Of a stretch of 33,950 nt of DNA, positions 1 to 7,723 are shown in pieces. This stretch comes from Bryobacterales bacterium (GTDB lineage Bacteria > Acidobacteriota > Terriglobia > Bryobacterales > Bryobacteraceae). The notes beneath the pieces were generated by a model that had not been told where the DNA came from, did not search any database, and saw only the letters and a list, made by a program, of their open reading frames with translations. How positions within the stretch are numbered: the first letter of the stretch is position 1; each line of letters starts with the position of its first letter. A program made the position numbers and the translations under genes. Where the stretch lies: positions 1-33,950 of the forward strand of contig JAUYBU010000608.1 of the NCBI GenBank assembly GCA_030693045.1. Reading direction: 5' to 3'.

Positions 1-302
1 CGTCCGCCCCAGATTCGCCCCCGCTCGCCGTGGCGGGAGGGGGACCTATGCTCGCTGATGCTGCCCGCAAGCTCCCTCGCGGGCCCACCTGAGCGCCGCG
101 GACACTTGTCCGTTGAACAACGAGCACCCCAGGCGAAAGCGTTCCAGCGTTTCTCCGTCTTTTCGGGCTCCGCGCCGCCTCAGCCCCATTTCCGCCTCCG
201 GAGCCTCCGCCACTGTCTGAATCGCAGGTGCTTCCATAAGACTGCAGGCACAGACGGGGCCAAACAGGATATACTGTTGAGCATGGTTGTCAGAGGGTCC
301 GA
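1..302. other. 5' edge, no supported gene
   Basis: Short frames are open on both strands here, but none has a ribosome binding site, a family motif or a convincing composition. A purine-rich AGAGGG at 292-297 is the likely ribosome binding site of the next gene. Nothing else was recognised. Confidence 0.5.
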
Positions 303-2606
303 ATGAGGGGCGTGCCTCTCTCGGCGCTGGGGAAAGCTCTCGTATTCGCCGCAACACCCGGCGCAGTGTTGGCGCAGTTCGCGCTAGGGCCGACGCAGAC
401 GCGGTTCCGGGCCGTCGCGGGTTGGGAGGGCAGCTTCTCGCTCGTCGTCAATCAGTCCGGTACCACACCGTCTCTGTTTGGCCCCGCCACTTACGCGGTC
501 AACCGGAAGATCGAAGGGAAGGTCAAACTGGACAAGCTCCTTCCGTTGTCGGGTGGCTGGACGGGCCACGTCGTGGAGGGAGTGGTATCGATCAACGACA
601 AATACACCCTCCCCTGGGCCTTGGGGCTTTGCACCTCGGTAAACGAGGTGAAAGGCACGGGTAGCCTGGCGATAGGCGGCGCCACCGGACAGCCGGAGCA
701 GGTGTTCCTGACGTTCGACCGGGGGGCCGACACGTGGAGCCTGGTGCTTCGTGAAAATGCGATCAAAGCGGACTGGACGAATACGCTGAAGTGTCCGGGA
801 ATCCCCGACCAGGTAGCGGTGAATCCCCAGGCGGCGACGCAGTGGCACGCCCAAATCGGGCCGATGGGGCTCCCGTTCCCCGCCTCGGTCTTTCAACTTA
901 TCGGCAAACAGGTGGTGGACGGGCAGGGGGATCGCAACGGGGGAATGGACGTCGTGCTCAAAGCGGATCTCACGTATGACTTGAAACCCACACTGGTGGA
1001 GCTGGTCATCGAACCCGAGAACTACGACACCTGGCGCCCCGAGGCGCTCTGGGACGAGGAGACGCCGGCGAGCCCCATCCGCGTCAAGGCGAAACTGCAA
1101 AACGCCGACGGCACGCCCGTCGCCGAGGCCGGAAAGGCCAAGCGGATCGTTTTCGAGCTGGTCAACGTCTCGCACGAACCGGGCATCGCCGGGAACATGC
1201 CGCGCAGGGACCCCAAGAAGACCGCCGATCTGAAATTCGTCGCCGAGGAAAACACGCACCTGGAGATCAGCGGCGACGAAGGGAATGTGGGGCGGACCCC
1301 GGATGGACGGTACCAGGAATCGTACGTGGTGGTCAGCTCCTTCGACTGGGGCGCGTGGGGATGGTTAAAGGTGACCGCCGAGATGGAGGGCGGAGCGACG
1401 ATCGAAGGCTACCTGAAGGGGGACCGGAACCACAAGCCCGTGCGGCTGCCGCAGCGGGCGGCGAATTCCTTCATTCCCGATTCGTGGAAGCGGGGGAAGG
1501 GCGCGGAGAAGGCCGACTCCGACGATGGGGAGAAGGAACCGAAGGGCCTGGAGAATTGCGACGGGGACGGGCTGACCCTGTACGAAGAATACCGGGGGTT
1601 TATCGAGAACAACGAGCACATCGAGGGCAACCCGCTCAAGAAGGACCTGTTCGTGCGCAACATGGGCGGTGCGGCGCTGGAACCCGGCATCTGGCTGTTC
1701 GGCGACCTGACCAACCTGGAGGTTCACTCGGGATTCGCCGCCGATGAGCTGAATCTCAGGGAACGGATCATGAACGTCAACTACGCCCGGGCGCCGCGCC
1801 GCGTCGATCAGCACGGCGTGGTCGTCGCAATCTGCAAAGACGTCGACGGCGGGTTGACCATCCTCAGACGCGGCACCATCCGGGGCCGGCCGGGAACGAC
1901 CGACGTCGTCTGCGTGCAGCCGCCCGGGCGCTCCGGCTCGCTGACGGATCAGTTCCGCCTGGCCTTGAGCGACGTGCTGTTCGCGTATGACAAAGGCGTC
2001 GCGCACGAACTGCTCCACGCCACCGGCGTTGAGCATCACGGGAACACGGACAAAAGCCGTACGGTCCGCTTCGTGCCCTCCGACGATCCGGCCAACACCA
2101 CCGGAACGCCGCACTACGAAGTGAGCGGGCAGCGGGCGACGATTCTGGACGAAGCGTCCGGCCGCGACCTGGCCGCCGAGCGCGATGGCCTCTACGCGCA
2201 ACTGGTGGCAGAAGGCTTGAGGCAGGCGGAGGCGATGCGCGCGGCCGGCGCAATCCGGGACGATGTGGCCGAATTCCTGCGCCTGCTTGTGCGGCCGCGG
2301 TACTACGGCGCCCAGGAGAAGACGTTCGGGTTCCCCGGCGGCGAGCACAGCGGCGACGACGACTGCGTCATGCGCTACCACTTCGCCACGTACTATCCGG
2401 TGCGGGGCCAGGCGAACTCCTACTACGAAGTTCCGGCCGGCACCGAGCCGCTGGGCTTTGGCCTGTGCGAACTAGCGGCTGGGAGCGGGGTCAACGGGAG
2501 CGCACACAGGCCGCAGCCGCGCTATTGGGATGCGACGCCGGGTCGCGGCCGCTGCCGCTGGTGGGTATGCGTGAACGATGCGGTCCCGCCGGGGGGGGGG
2601 CCATGA
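303..2606 (+). CDS. Secreted HExxH metallopeptidase-like protein
   Basis: This 767-residue protein begins with a positively charged, hydrophobic N-terminus ending in GAVLAQ, which looks like a signal peptide, so it is probably exported. Near residue 420 there is a calcium-loop-like stretch, DGDGLTLYEEY, of the kind found in thrombospondin type 3 or dockerin-like repeats. At residues 568-580 it carries HELLHATGVEHHG, which fits the extended zinc-protease consensus HExxHxxGxxH: two zinc histidines, the catalytic Glu and a third histidine ligand. The first 400 residues are beta-rich and were not recognised. The ATG at 303 has AGAGGG about five bases upstream. The stop overlaps the next start by four bases, so the two genes are probably co-translated. 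Peptidase activity is inferred from the motif; the substrate is unknown. Confidence 0.75.
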   Translation: MRGVPLSALGKALVFAATPGAVLAQFALGPTQTRFRAVAGWEGSFSLVVNQSGTTPSLFGPATYAVNRKIEGKVKLDKLLPLSGGWTGHVVEGVVSINDKYTLPWALGLCTSVNEVKGTGSLAIGGATGQPEQVFLTFDRGADTWSLVLRENAIKADWTNTLKCPGIPDQVAVNPQAATQWHAQIGPMGLPFPASVFQLIGKQVVDGQGDRNGGMDVVLKADLTYDLKPTLVELVIEPENYDTWRPEALWDEETPASPIRVKAKLQNADGTPVAEAGKAKRIVFELVNVSHEPGIAGNMPRRDPKKTADLKFVAEENTHLEISGDEGNVGRTPDGRYQESYVVVSSFDWGAWGWLKVTAEMEGGATIEGYLKGDRNHKPVRLPQRAANSFIPDSWKRGKGAEKADSDDGEKEPKGLENCDGDGLTLYEEYRGFIENNEHIEGNPLKKDLFVRNMGGAALEPGIWLFGDLTNLEVHSGFAADELNLRERIMNVNYARAPRRVDQHGVVVAICKDVDGGLTILRRGTIRGRPGTTDVVCVQPPGRSGSLTDQFRLALSDVLFAYDKGVAHELLHATGVEHHGNTDKSRTVRFVPSDDPANTTGTPHYEVSGQRATILDEASGRDLAAERDGLYAQLVAEGLRQAEAMRAAGAIRDDVAEFLRLLVRPRYYGAQEKTFGFPGGEHSGDDDCVMRYHFATYYPVRGQANSYYEVPAGTEPLGFGLCELAAGSGVNGSAHRPQPRYWDATPGRGRCRWWVCVNDAVPPGGGP

Positions 2607-3391
2607 GACGCGTAGTAGTGTTGTTCTTGGCGGCGGCCGCGCTGCCGGCTCAGACGCCCGCGCCGAAGCTGTCGCTGGACGCCAACGGCTCGGTGGAACT
2701 GGTGCTGCACCGCGGCTGGCCGCTGTTTGTGGACGGGCTGCTCTGGCACTCGCTGCGCGCGCGGAAGGAAGCGGCGCCGCCGCTGGTGGTGGGGCCGGCC
2801 TCCGGGGACTGGGCGGATTCGGTTCGCATCGTGATTGCCGGTCCGGACGGCAAGGAGGCGCTCTGGCCGCTGGAGAGGTTGGGCGGTCCCGAGCCCGGCG
2901 CGCTGACGCTGCCGAAGAGCGGGCGCGTCCCGATGGCCTGGCGGCTCGACGCGGCGCGCACGGCGGAATTGGAGCCGGGCGTGTACGCGCTGGCCGCGGT
3001 GATCGAGGTCGGCGGCGGTTCGGGGTGGAACGGGAGGGCGGTCAGCGCACCGGTCACAATCACCGTCGCGGATGCGCCCGCCGAACTTTCTGAGCAGCAA
3101 GCGGCCGAGCTGGCCCTGCTGCGGGCGCGCGAGGCGTCGGTTCTGGGCGAGCCGGCGCGCGCGGCGGGCATCCTGCTGCAGGAACTCAGCCGGTCGCCGG
3201 CGAACGTCACCCTGGCCGCCGCCGCGGCAGCGAGCCTGGAGGCGGCGGGCACTGATGAGTTGGCCCTGGCAGTCGCCGAAGCGGCCCTCGACGCTTTCCG
3301 CGCCAAGGCGGAAGCGGCGGTTCTTCCGCCCGCCGGCCTGGTGGCGCTGCGAGACCGTCTGGCACGGAAGCTCTTCGCTGTCCGCCCCTGA
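2603..3391 (+). CDS. Exported hypothetical protein coupled to the metallopeptidase-like gene
   Basis: This 262-residue protein starts with MRRVVVLFLAAAALPAQ, a clear signal peptide. The middle resembles a beta-sandwich region, and the last third (from about residue 155) is alanine-rich and helical, resembling a solenoid or TPR-like segment. No family was recognised. The ATG at 2603 lies inside the ATGA overlap with the previous stop, so I chose it over an open-frame extension to 2465. A run of ten G lies at 2591-2600, just before this start. A base error there would change the end of the upstream protein and could fuse the two frames. It probably works in the same extracellular process as its neighbour. 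Confidence 0.7.
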   Translation: MRRVVVLFLAAAALPAQTPAPKLSLDANGSVELVLHRGWPLFVDGLLWHSLRARKEAAPPLVVGPASGDWADSVRIVIAGPDGKEALWPLERLGGPEPGALTLPKSGRVPMAWRLDAARTAELEPGVYALAAVIEVGGGSGWNGRAVSAPVTITVADAPAELSEQQAAELALLRAREASVLGEPARAAGILLQELSRSPANVTLAAAAAASLEAAGTDELALAVAEAALDAFRAKAEAAVLPPAGLVALRDRLARKLFAVRP

Positions 3392-3609
3392 CGCGCACAG
3401 CCGGCGAAGTCGCGACGGGAGCTGCCGGGTCCGGCCCCCGGGAAAAGTCGGTTGGCATGGCGCCGAATCAAGGCACGACTCGGACTTCCGGGGGAGTCCT
3501 CCCCCTCGACCACAACTTCAGAGAGTACCGCCGCTTCTCCCTCGCCGTGCTCCTCGACCTCGGTGGAACCAGCGACTTCTATTCACAAGCCGGCCGTGGC
3601 GACGGTGCG

Positions 3610-3701
3610 GATTCCGGGCGAAGGCGAAAAGGATTCCGGGGCGAACGTGAAAAGCGTTCCGGGGTGAAGACGAACGGGATTCCGGGCTGAAGGCGAACAG
3701 C
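3610..3701. repeat. Four-unit 22-24 bp tandem repeat
   Basis: Four imperfect units follow one another at 3610-3631, 3632-3654, 3655-3677 and 3678-3701. Each reads roughly GATTCCGGG, then CGAAG or GAAG, then CGAA, and ends in a purine-rich tail. Multiple short terminal repeats of this sort occur at the ends of IS21-family elements, so this may be the scar of such an insertion. No transposase is nearby, so that origin is only inferred. Confidence 0.6.
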
Positions 3702-3702
3702 G

Positions 3703-3906
3703 ATGGGAGCGCTGACGCAAGGCGGGCTGTGGTTCGGCGGGACGGCCAAAACGCCGTGGAAGACCGACCGGATCTCCAGCGGTTCCTCGGCCGGCTCGGC
3801 CGCGGCGACCGCCGCCGGGCTGGTGGGCTTCGCCATCGGGACCGAGACGCTGGGCTCGATCGTCTGGCCCTCGATCCGCTGCGGCGTCGTGGGTCTTCGG
3901 CCACCT
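3703..3906 (+). pseudogene. Truncated amidase (amidase-signature family)
   Basis: About 68 codons match the core of amidase-signature enzymes: a Ser/Gly-rich segment SSGSSAGSAAATAAG, then AIGTETLGSI with the nucleophile Ser, and GVVGLRP. Full enzymes are about 450-550 residues, so both ends are missing. Similarity stops at the proline-rich PPS codons near 3906, although the frame stays open to 3981. The fragment begins immediately after a tandem repeat, suggesting that a mobile element or deletion removed the first part of the gene. It cannot be catalytically functional because most of the fold is absent. Confidence 0.75.
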
Positions 3907-4222
3907 TCCGCCTTGCCCACGGCGGCCAGAGAGGGAAGGTTTTGCGTAGCAGCATTGCCGCCGATCTTCTGCGTGGGCTGAAAGTGCGGGCCCTGTCCGG
4001 GTTTTCCGCAGCGGCGGAATGCGCTGGAAGGAACCAGGCTGGAAGTCGCCGGTTGCAGACACTTGCCGGAGCAACGTGGATCGGTCGTCGCCAAGAGTCA
4101 CGAGTGTGCCGCTTAAGTCGCGCAGCGTTCAAGCTAAACGCGCTATACTGGAACAGACGCTTGTAGACGCTATTTTCTGTCCCGCGGTTTGTAGCCCTAC
4201 CTGATCGGTTCGCAACTCCTGA

Positions 4223-5338
4223 ATGAAAACTTTTTTGGAACTATCTCTCTCCCCTGCCTTGCAGGGAAACCTGGCTTCGGCCAGCATGACGATTCCCACG
4301 CCGGTCCAGGCGGCCGCGATTCCGCCGGCCCTGGCCGGGCGCGACGTGCTGGCGACAGCCCAGACCGGAACCGGCAAGACGCTTGCCTTCCTGGTCCCCG
4401 TGATCGAGAAATTGTCTCGCTCGCGCACTCCCGGAATACAGGCCCTGGTCCTGGTCCCAACCCGCGAATTGGCGATGCAGATCGTCGACGCCTTCACGCT
4501 GCTCAAGCGCAAGACCGGCATCGAAAGCGCCTTGGTGGTGGGCGGGCTTTCCGAAAACCCGCAGCTTACCGCCGTTCGGCGCGGAGCCAAGCTCGTGGTC
4601 GCCACCCCCGGCCGCCTGGAGGATTTCCTGGACCGGAAACTGGTCCGCCTGGACGCCGTCGAGGTGCTGGTGCTCGACGAATCCGACCGCATGCTCGACA
4701 TGGGCTTCCTGCCGGCCATCCGGCGGATACTGAAAGTGCTGCCCGCCAACCGCCAGACCCTGTGCTTCTCGGCAACGCTGGAAGCCTCGACGGCGCCTTT
4801 CATCCGCGAAACCTTGCGCGACCCCGTGCGCGTCGAGATCGGGTCGACCAGGCAACCCATCGACCGGGTCCGGCTGCAGTGGTTCGAAGTGGCATCCGAG
4901 CGGAAAACGGACCTCCTGCACGATCTCCTGGGTCAGGAAACCGGCACTTTCCTGGTCTTTGCCCGGACCAAACACGGCACCGAGCGGCTGGCCAAGCGGC
5001 TCACCCGCGCCGGTCACGACGCCGCCATGATCCACGGCGACCGCAGCCAGAGCCAGCGCACGGCCGCGCTCCGTGGCTTCCAAAACGGCACCTACCGCGT
5101 GCTGGTGGCCACCGACATCGCCGCCCGCGGAGTCCACGTCGACAACATCGCGCACGTGGTGAACTACGACCTGCCGCAAGAGCCGGAGGATTTCATCCAC
5201 CGCGTGGGCCGGACCGGCCGCGCCTCGGCGCTGGGCGTTGCCTCGACTTTCGCGACACGGCAGGAATCCGGCGAAATCCGGAAGCTCGAACGGGCGCTGA
5301 AACTAAAGATGGAGCGGCTGCCTGTCGATCTAAGATAG
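4223..5338 (+). CDS. DEAD-box family ATP-dependent RNA helicase
   Basis: This 371-residue protein has all the core helicase motifs in order: a Q-motif region ending PTPVQ (about 25-29), motif I AQTGTGKT (46-53), Ia PTRELA (79-84), Ib TPGR (128-131), II DESD (152-155), III SAT (183-185), V ATDIAARG (about 296-303) and VI HRVGRTGR (326-333). It would unwind RNA duplexes in the cytoplasm, for example in ribosome assembly or RNA decay. Motif II is DESD rather than DEAD, a tolerated change. There is almost no C-terminal tail after the helicase core, unlike the larger RhlE, CsdA or DbpA proteins, so I give no specific symbol. No clear Shine-Dalgarno precedes the ATG. Confidence 0.93.
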   Translation: MKTFLELSLSPALQGNLASASMTIPTPVQAAAIPPALAGRDVLATAQTGTGKTLAFLVPVIEKLSRSRTPGIQALVLVPTRELAMQIVDAFTLLKRKTGIESALVVGGLSENPQLTAVRRGAKLVVATPGRLEDFLDRKLVRLDAVEVLVLDESDRMLDMGFLPAIRRILKVLPANRQTLCFSATLEASTAPFIRETLRDPVRVEIGSTRQPIDRVRLQWFEVASERKTDLLHDLLGQETGTFLVFARTKHGTERLAKRLTRAGHDAAMIHGDRSQSQRTAALRGFQNGTYRVLVATDIAARGVHVDNIAHVVNYDLPQEPEDFIHRVGRTGRASALGVASTFATRQESGEIRKLERALKLKMERLPVDLR

Positions 5339-5381
5339 AATGACTCTGATAGACATCGCCTCCCTTTGAGTTATCCCCACA

Positions 5382-7025
5382 ATGATCGATCAGCATCCCA
5401 AAGGCTCTAGCGCCCGTATCCTGCTGTCCTCCGTATTTGGCCCGTACGCGCAAGACGATCAGTTCGGCAGCCGCACCATCAACCCGATGGAGCTCTACCA
5501 CAACCAGGTGACGAGGGCGCAGGGCGCGTTTTCGCTGCGGCGCTTTCATCGCTCCTGGGGCATCATGATGATCCAGGAGAACATCTCGGCGCCGTGCACG
5601 GTTCTGGACTTCCCCACGCGCGAGGCGTTCGAGCGGGAGATCACCAGGAACCGCTACGACGTCGTCGGCATCTCCTCGATCATTGTGAACGTGGGCAAGG
5701 CGCGCGAGATGTGCCGCGTGGTACGGAAGCTGTCGCCGCAGTCGGCCATCGTCGTCGGCGGGCACGTGACGGCCATCCCGGGCGTCGAGCACATTATGGA
5801 CGCCGACCATTTCGTCAAGGGCGACGGCATCGCCTGGATGCGCCGCTACCTGGGCGAGAACGCGGACGCCCCGATCCGCCACCCGGCGCTGTCGTCCGGG
5901 TTCGACCTGCGCGTGATGGGCATCAAGGTCCCCAACAATCTCGACACCTCGGCCACCGTGATCGCTTCGGTGGGTTGCCCGATGGGCTGCAACTTCTGCA
6001 CCACTTCCTCATTCTTCGGCGGAAAGGGCAAGGTGCTCAACTTCTATGAGACCGGCGAGGAACTGTTCCAGGTGATGGAGCAGGCGGAAGCTTCGCGCAA
6101 GGTGAAATCGTTCGTCATTATGGACGAGAACTTCCTGCTCCAAAGGCCGCGCGTCATGGACCTGCTGGCCCGGATGAAGGGGGCGGGCAAGAGCTGGGCC
6201 TTCAATATTTTCTCGTCAGCCAATGCCATCCGCAAGTACAGCTACGAAGAGCTGGTCGAGCTGGGCATCGCCTCGGTCTGGGTGGGCCTGGAATCGCCCC
6301 ACTCGAGCTACTCGAAACTCGACGGCGCCGACACCGTCCGCATGGCGCGGGAACTGCGCGAGCACGGCATCATGCTGCTGGGATCGACCATCCTGGGCCT
6401 GGAGCATCACACGCCGGAGAACATCGCCGGCGAGATCGAGCACGCCATCTCCCACCAGACCGACCTGCACCAGTTCATGCTCTACACGCCCGTGCCCGGC
6501 ACGCCGCTGTATCGGGAAATGGCCGACCAGGGGCGTCTGCTGGACGTCGATCTGGCCGACATTCACGGCCAGCTCGGCTTCAACTTCCAGCACGCGGCCA
6601 TCTCGCGCGAGGAATCCAAGAAGTTCCTCGACTGGGCCTTCTGGCGCGATTTCGAACTTAACGGCCCCAGCCTGTTCCGCATCTGCCGCACTACCTTCGA
6701 AGGCTGGAAGCGTTACAAGAATCACCCCGACCTGCGCGTGCGCGAGCGTTTCCAGCGCGAGGCGCGCTCGCTCCGCCACGCCTACGCCGCCATGCTCTGG
6801 GCCATGGAACACCGTCTCCGCGAGACCAACGATTCGGTGGCCTCGCAGATCCGCCTGCTGCGCCAGGACCTGGAGCGGGAATTCGGCTTCATCGCCGCCG
6901 CCGCCGCGCGTCTATTGGGACCGGTCCTGTCCTGGACCAGCGCCCGCGAGGAAAAACGCCTGGCCCAGGGCCGCGGCTACGAACCCCGCACCATCATCGA
7001 GCGCCGCAACTGGCTGGAAACCTAG
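5382..7025 (+). CDS. B12-binding domain radical SAM protein
   Basis: The protein has 547 residues. Residues about 80-160 form a Rossmann-like segment (YDVVGISSI, then AIVVGGHVTAIPG) typical of cobalamin-binding domains of class B radical SAM enzymes. The radical SAM motif CPMGCNFC follows at 199-206, giving Cys199, Cys203 and Cys206 for the 4Fe-4S cluster. Downstream SAM-domain elements include VIMDENFLL, VWVGLESPH and LGSTILGLEHHTPENI. The C-terminal 140 residues are helical and charged. Members of this class include BchE, HpnR and P-methyltransferases, and they methylate or cyclise unreactive carbons. The substrate here cannot be told. It stands alone, 43 bases after the helicase gene, with no strong ribosome binding site. 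Confidence 0.9.
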   Translation: MIDQHPKGSSARILLSSVFGPYAQDDQFGSRTINPMELYHNQVTRAQGAFSLRRFHRSWGIMMIQENISAPCTVLDFPTREAFEREITRNRYDVVGISSIIVNVGKAREMCRVVRKLSPQSAIVVGGHVTAIPGVEHIMDADHFVKGDGIAWMRRYLGENADAPIRHPALSSGFDLRVMGIKVPNNLDTSATVIASVGCPMGCNFCTTSSFFGGKGKVLNFYETGEELFQVMEQAEASRKVKSFVIMDENFLLQRPRVMDLLARMKGAGKSWAFNIFSSANAIRKYSYEELVELGIASVWVGLESPHSSYSKLDGADTVRMARELREHGIMLLGSTILGLEHHTPENIAGEIEHAISHQTDLHQFMLYTPVPGTPLYREMADQGRLLDVDLADIHGQLGFNFQHAAISREESKKFLDWAFWRDFELNGPSLFRICRTTFEGWKRYKNHPDLRVRERFQREARSLRHAYAAMLWAMEHRLRETNDSVASQIRLLRQDLEREFGFIAAAAARLLGPVLSWTSAREEKRLAQGRGYEPRTIIERRNWLET

Positions 7026-7135
7026 AAACCCCCGCCGTCCTCGTCCCAGGTAGAACGCGACCGTAGTCCCGATTGTTCCTGTATGGACAAAGGGTATACA
7101 CTTGATATTGGATGGCGGGCGCGATGCCCGCTCGG

Positions 7136-7204
7136 CATGACCGCTCCCTCACGGTCGCGCCTCGGAATGCGATTCCGAGCCGCGACCGTGAGGGAGCGGT
7201 CATG
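7136..7204. repeat. Long near-perfect hairpin repeat
   Basis: The left arm 7136-7159 (CATGACCGCTCCCTCACGG followed by TCGCG) is a perfect reverse complement of 7181-7204. After one mismatched pair, an inner stem at 7161-7168 pairs with 7172-7179, closing a GCG loop. The stem totals about 32 base pairs. No T-run follows, so it does not look like a simple terminator. It is the only notable content of the 276-base gap between the radical SAM gene and the small antitoxin-like gene, and is probably a dispersed REP-like or MITE-like repeat. Confidence 0.85.
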
Positions 7205-7301
7205 TAGACCTGGAGGCGGCGGAGAATTCGGGTCGTGACCGCCTTTCCTGCCAACCGGAAATGGCGCGCACTATGGCGCCGTTTGAAAAGGAGAGCGGCG
7301 A

Positions 7302-7640
7302 ATGCCTAAGAAGAAGCTGGCCGATGCGAAGACCGAAGCCGAAGAAGCTTTGTGGTTCGAGAAAAACCAGGACCGGCTACTCAAGCTGTTCAAACAGGCA
7401 GAGCGGGAAGGCGCCCTCCGCATCGGCGGCAGGAGCATCGGCATTACCGTATCCAAACGCACCGGATCGCTGATGAAACCGCCGGCGCAAAAGGTGATGC
7501 TGCGGATTCCGGTCGACGATCTCGAGCGCGCCCGCCAGCAGGCCGCGGACAAGGGCATCGGCTATCAGATGCTCATGAAGATGCTCCTGCACGAGGCCCT
7601 TTCGCGCGAAGAAACTTCCAAGCCCCGCCGGGCCGGGTGA
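7302..7640 (+). CDS. CopG/BrnA-like antitoxin (orphan)
   Basis: This 112-residue, lysine-rich protein has a C-terminal segment VMLRIPVDDLERARQQAADK followed by GIGYQMLMKMLLHEAL. That layout matches ribbon-helix-helix antitoxins of the BrnA/CopG type, where a beta strand is followed by two helices around a G-x-x-YQ turn. Such proteins bind operator DNA and neutralise a toxin. The ATG at 7302 has a strong AAAGGAG about nine bases upstream. No toxin partner is present: the upstream gap holds only a hairpin, and the downstream gene is convergent. It may be a stand-alone regulator or a relic of a toxin-antitoxin pair. Confidence 0.7.
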   Translation: MPKKKLADAKTEAEEALWFEKNQDRLLKLFKQAEREGALRIGGRSIGITVSKRTGSLMKPPAQKVMLRIPVDDLERARQQAADKGIGYQMLMKMLLHEALSREETSKPRRAG

Positions 7641-7723
7641 GTTGCCGCGCCAGAGGCGCCCTCACGGCTTCCCGGACCCCCACTGCTCGAATACGACGTC
7701 TCCGGCGCCCGCTGGATGAATGC

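Larger units (their letters stand above)
3392..4222. other. Gene-poor stretch with gene remnants
   Basis: No intact gene was found. On the plus strand, from about 3490 to 3610, one frame reads like a protein fragment around LAVLLDLGGTSDFYSQAGRG, without a start or proper end. It is followed directly by a tandem repeat (3610-3701) and a truncated amidase (3703-3906). From 3906 to about 4130 nothing was recognised. A TATACT box at 4144-4149 could be a -10 element for the helicase gene, but no good -35 element is visible. The stretch looks like several decayed gene ends joined together. Confidence 0.55.

Noticed and set aside
384-1259. 291-residue minus-strand frame
   Set aside because: It is the antisense of the metallopeptidase-like gene, rich in Arg, and has no family motif.
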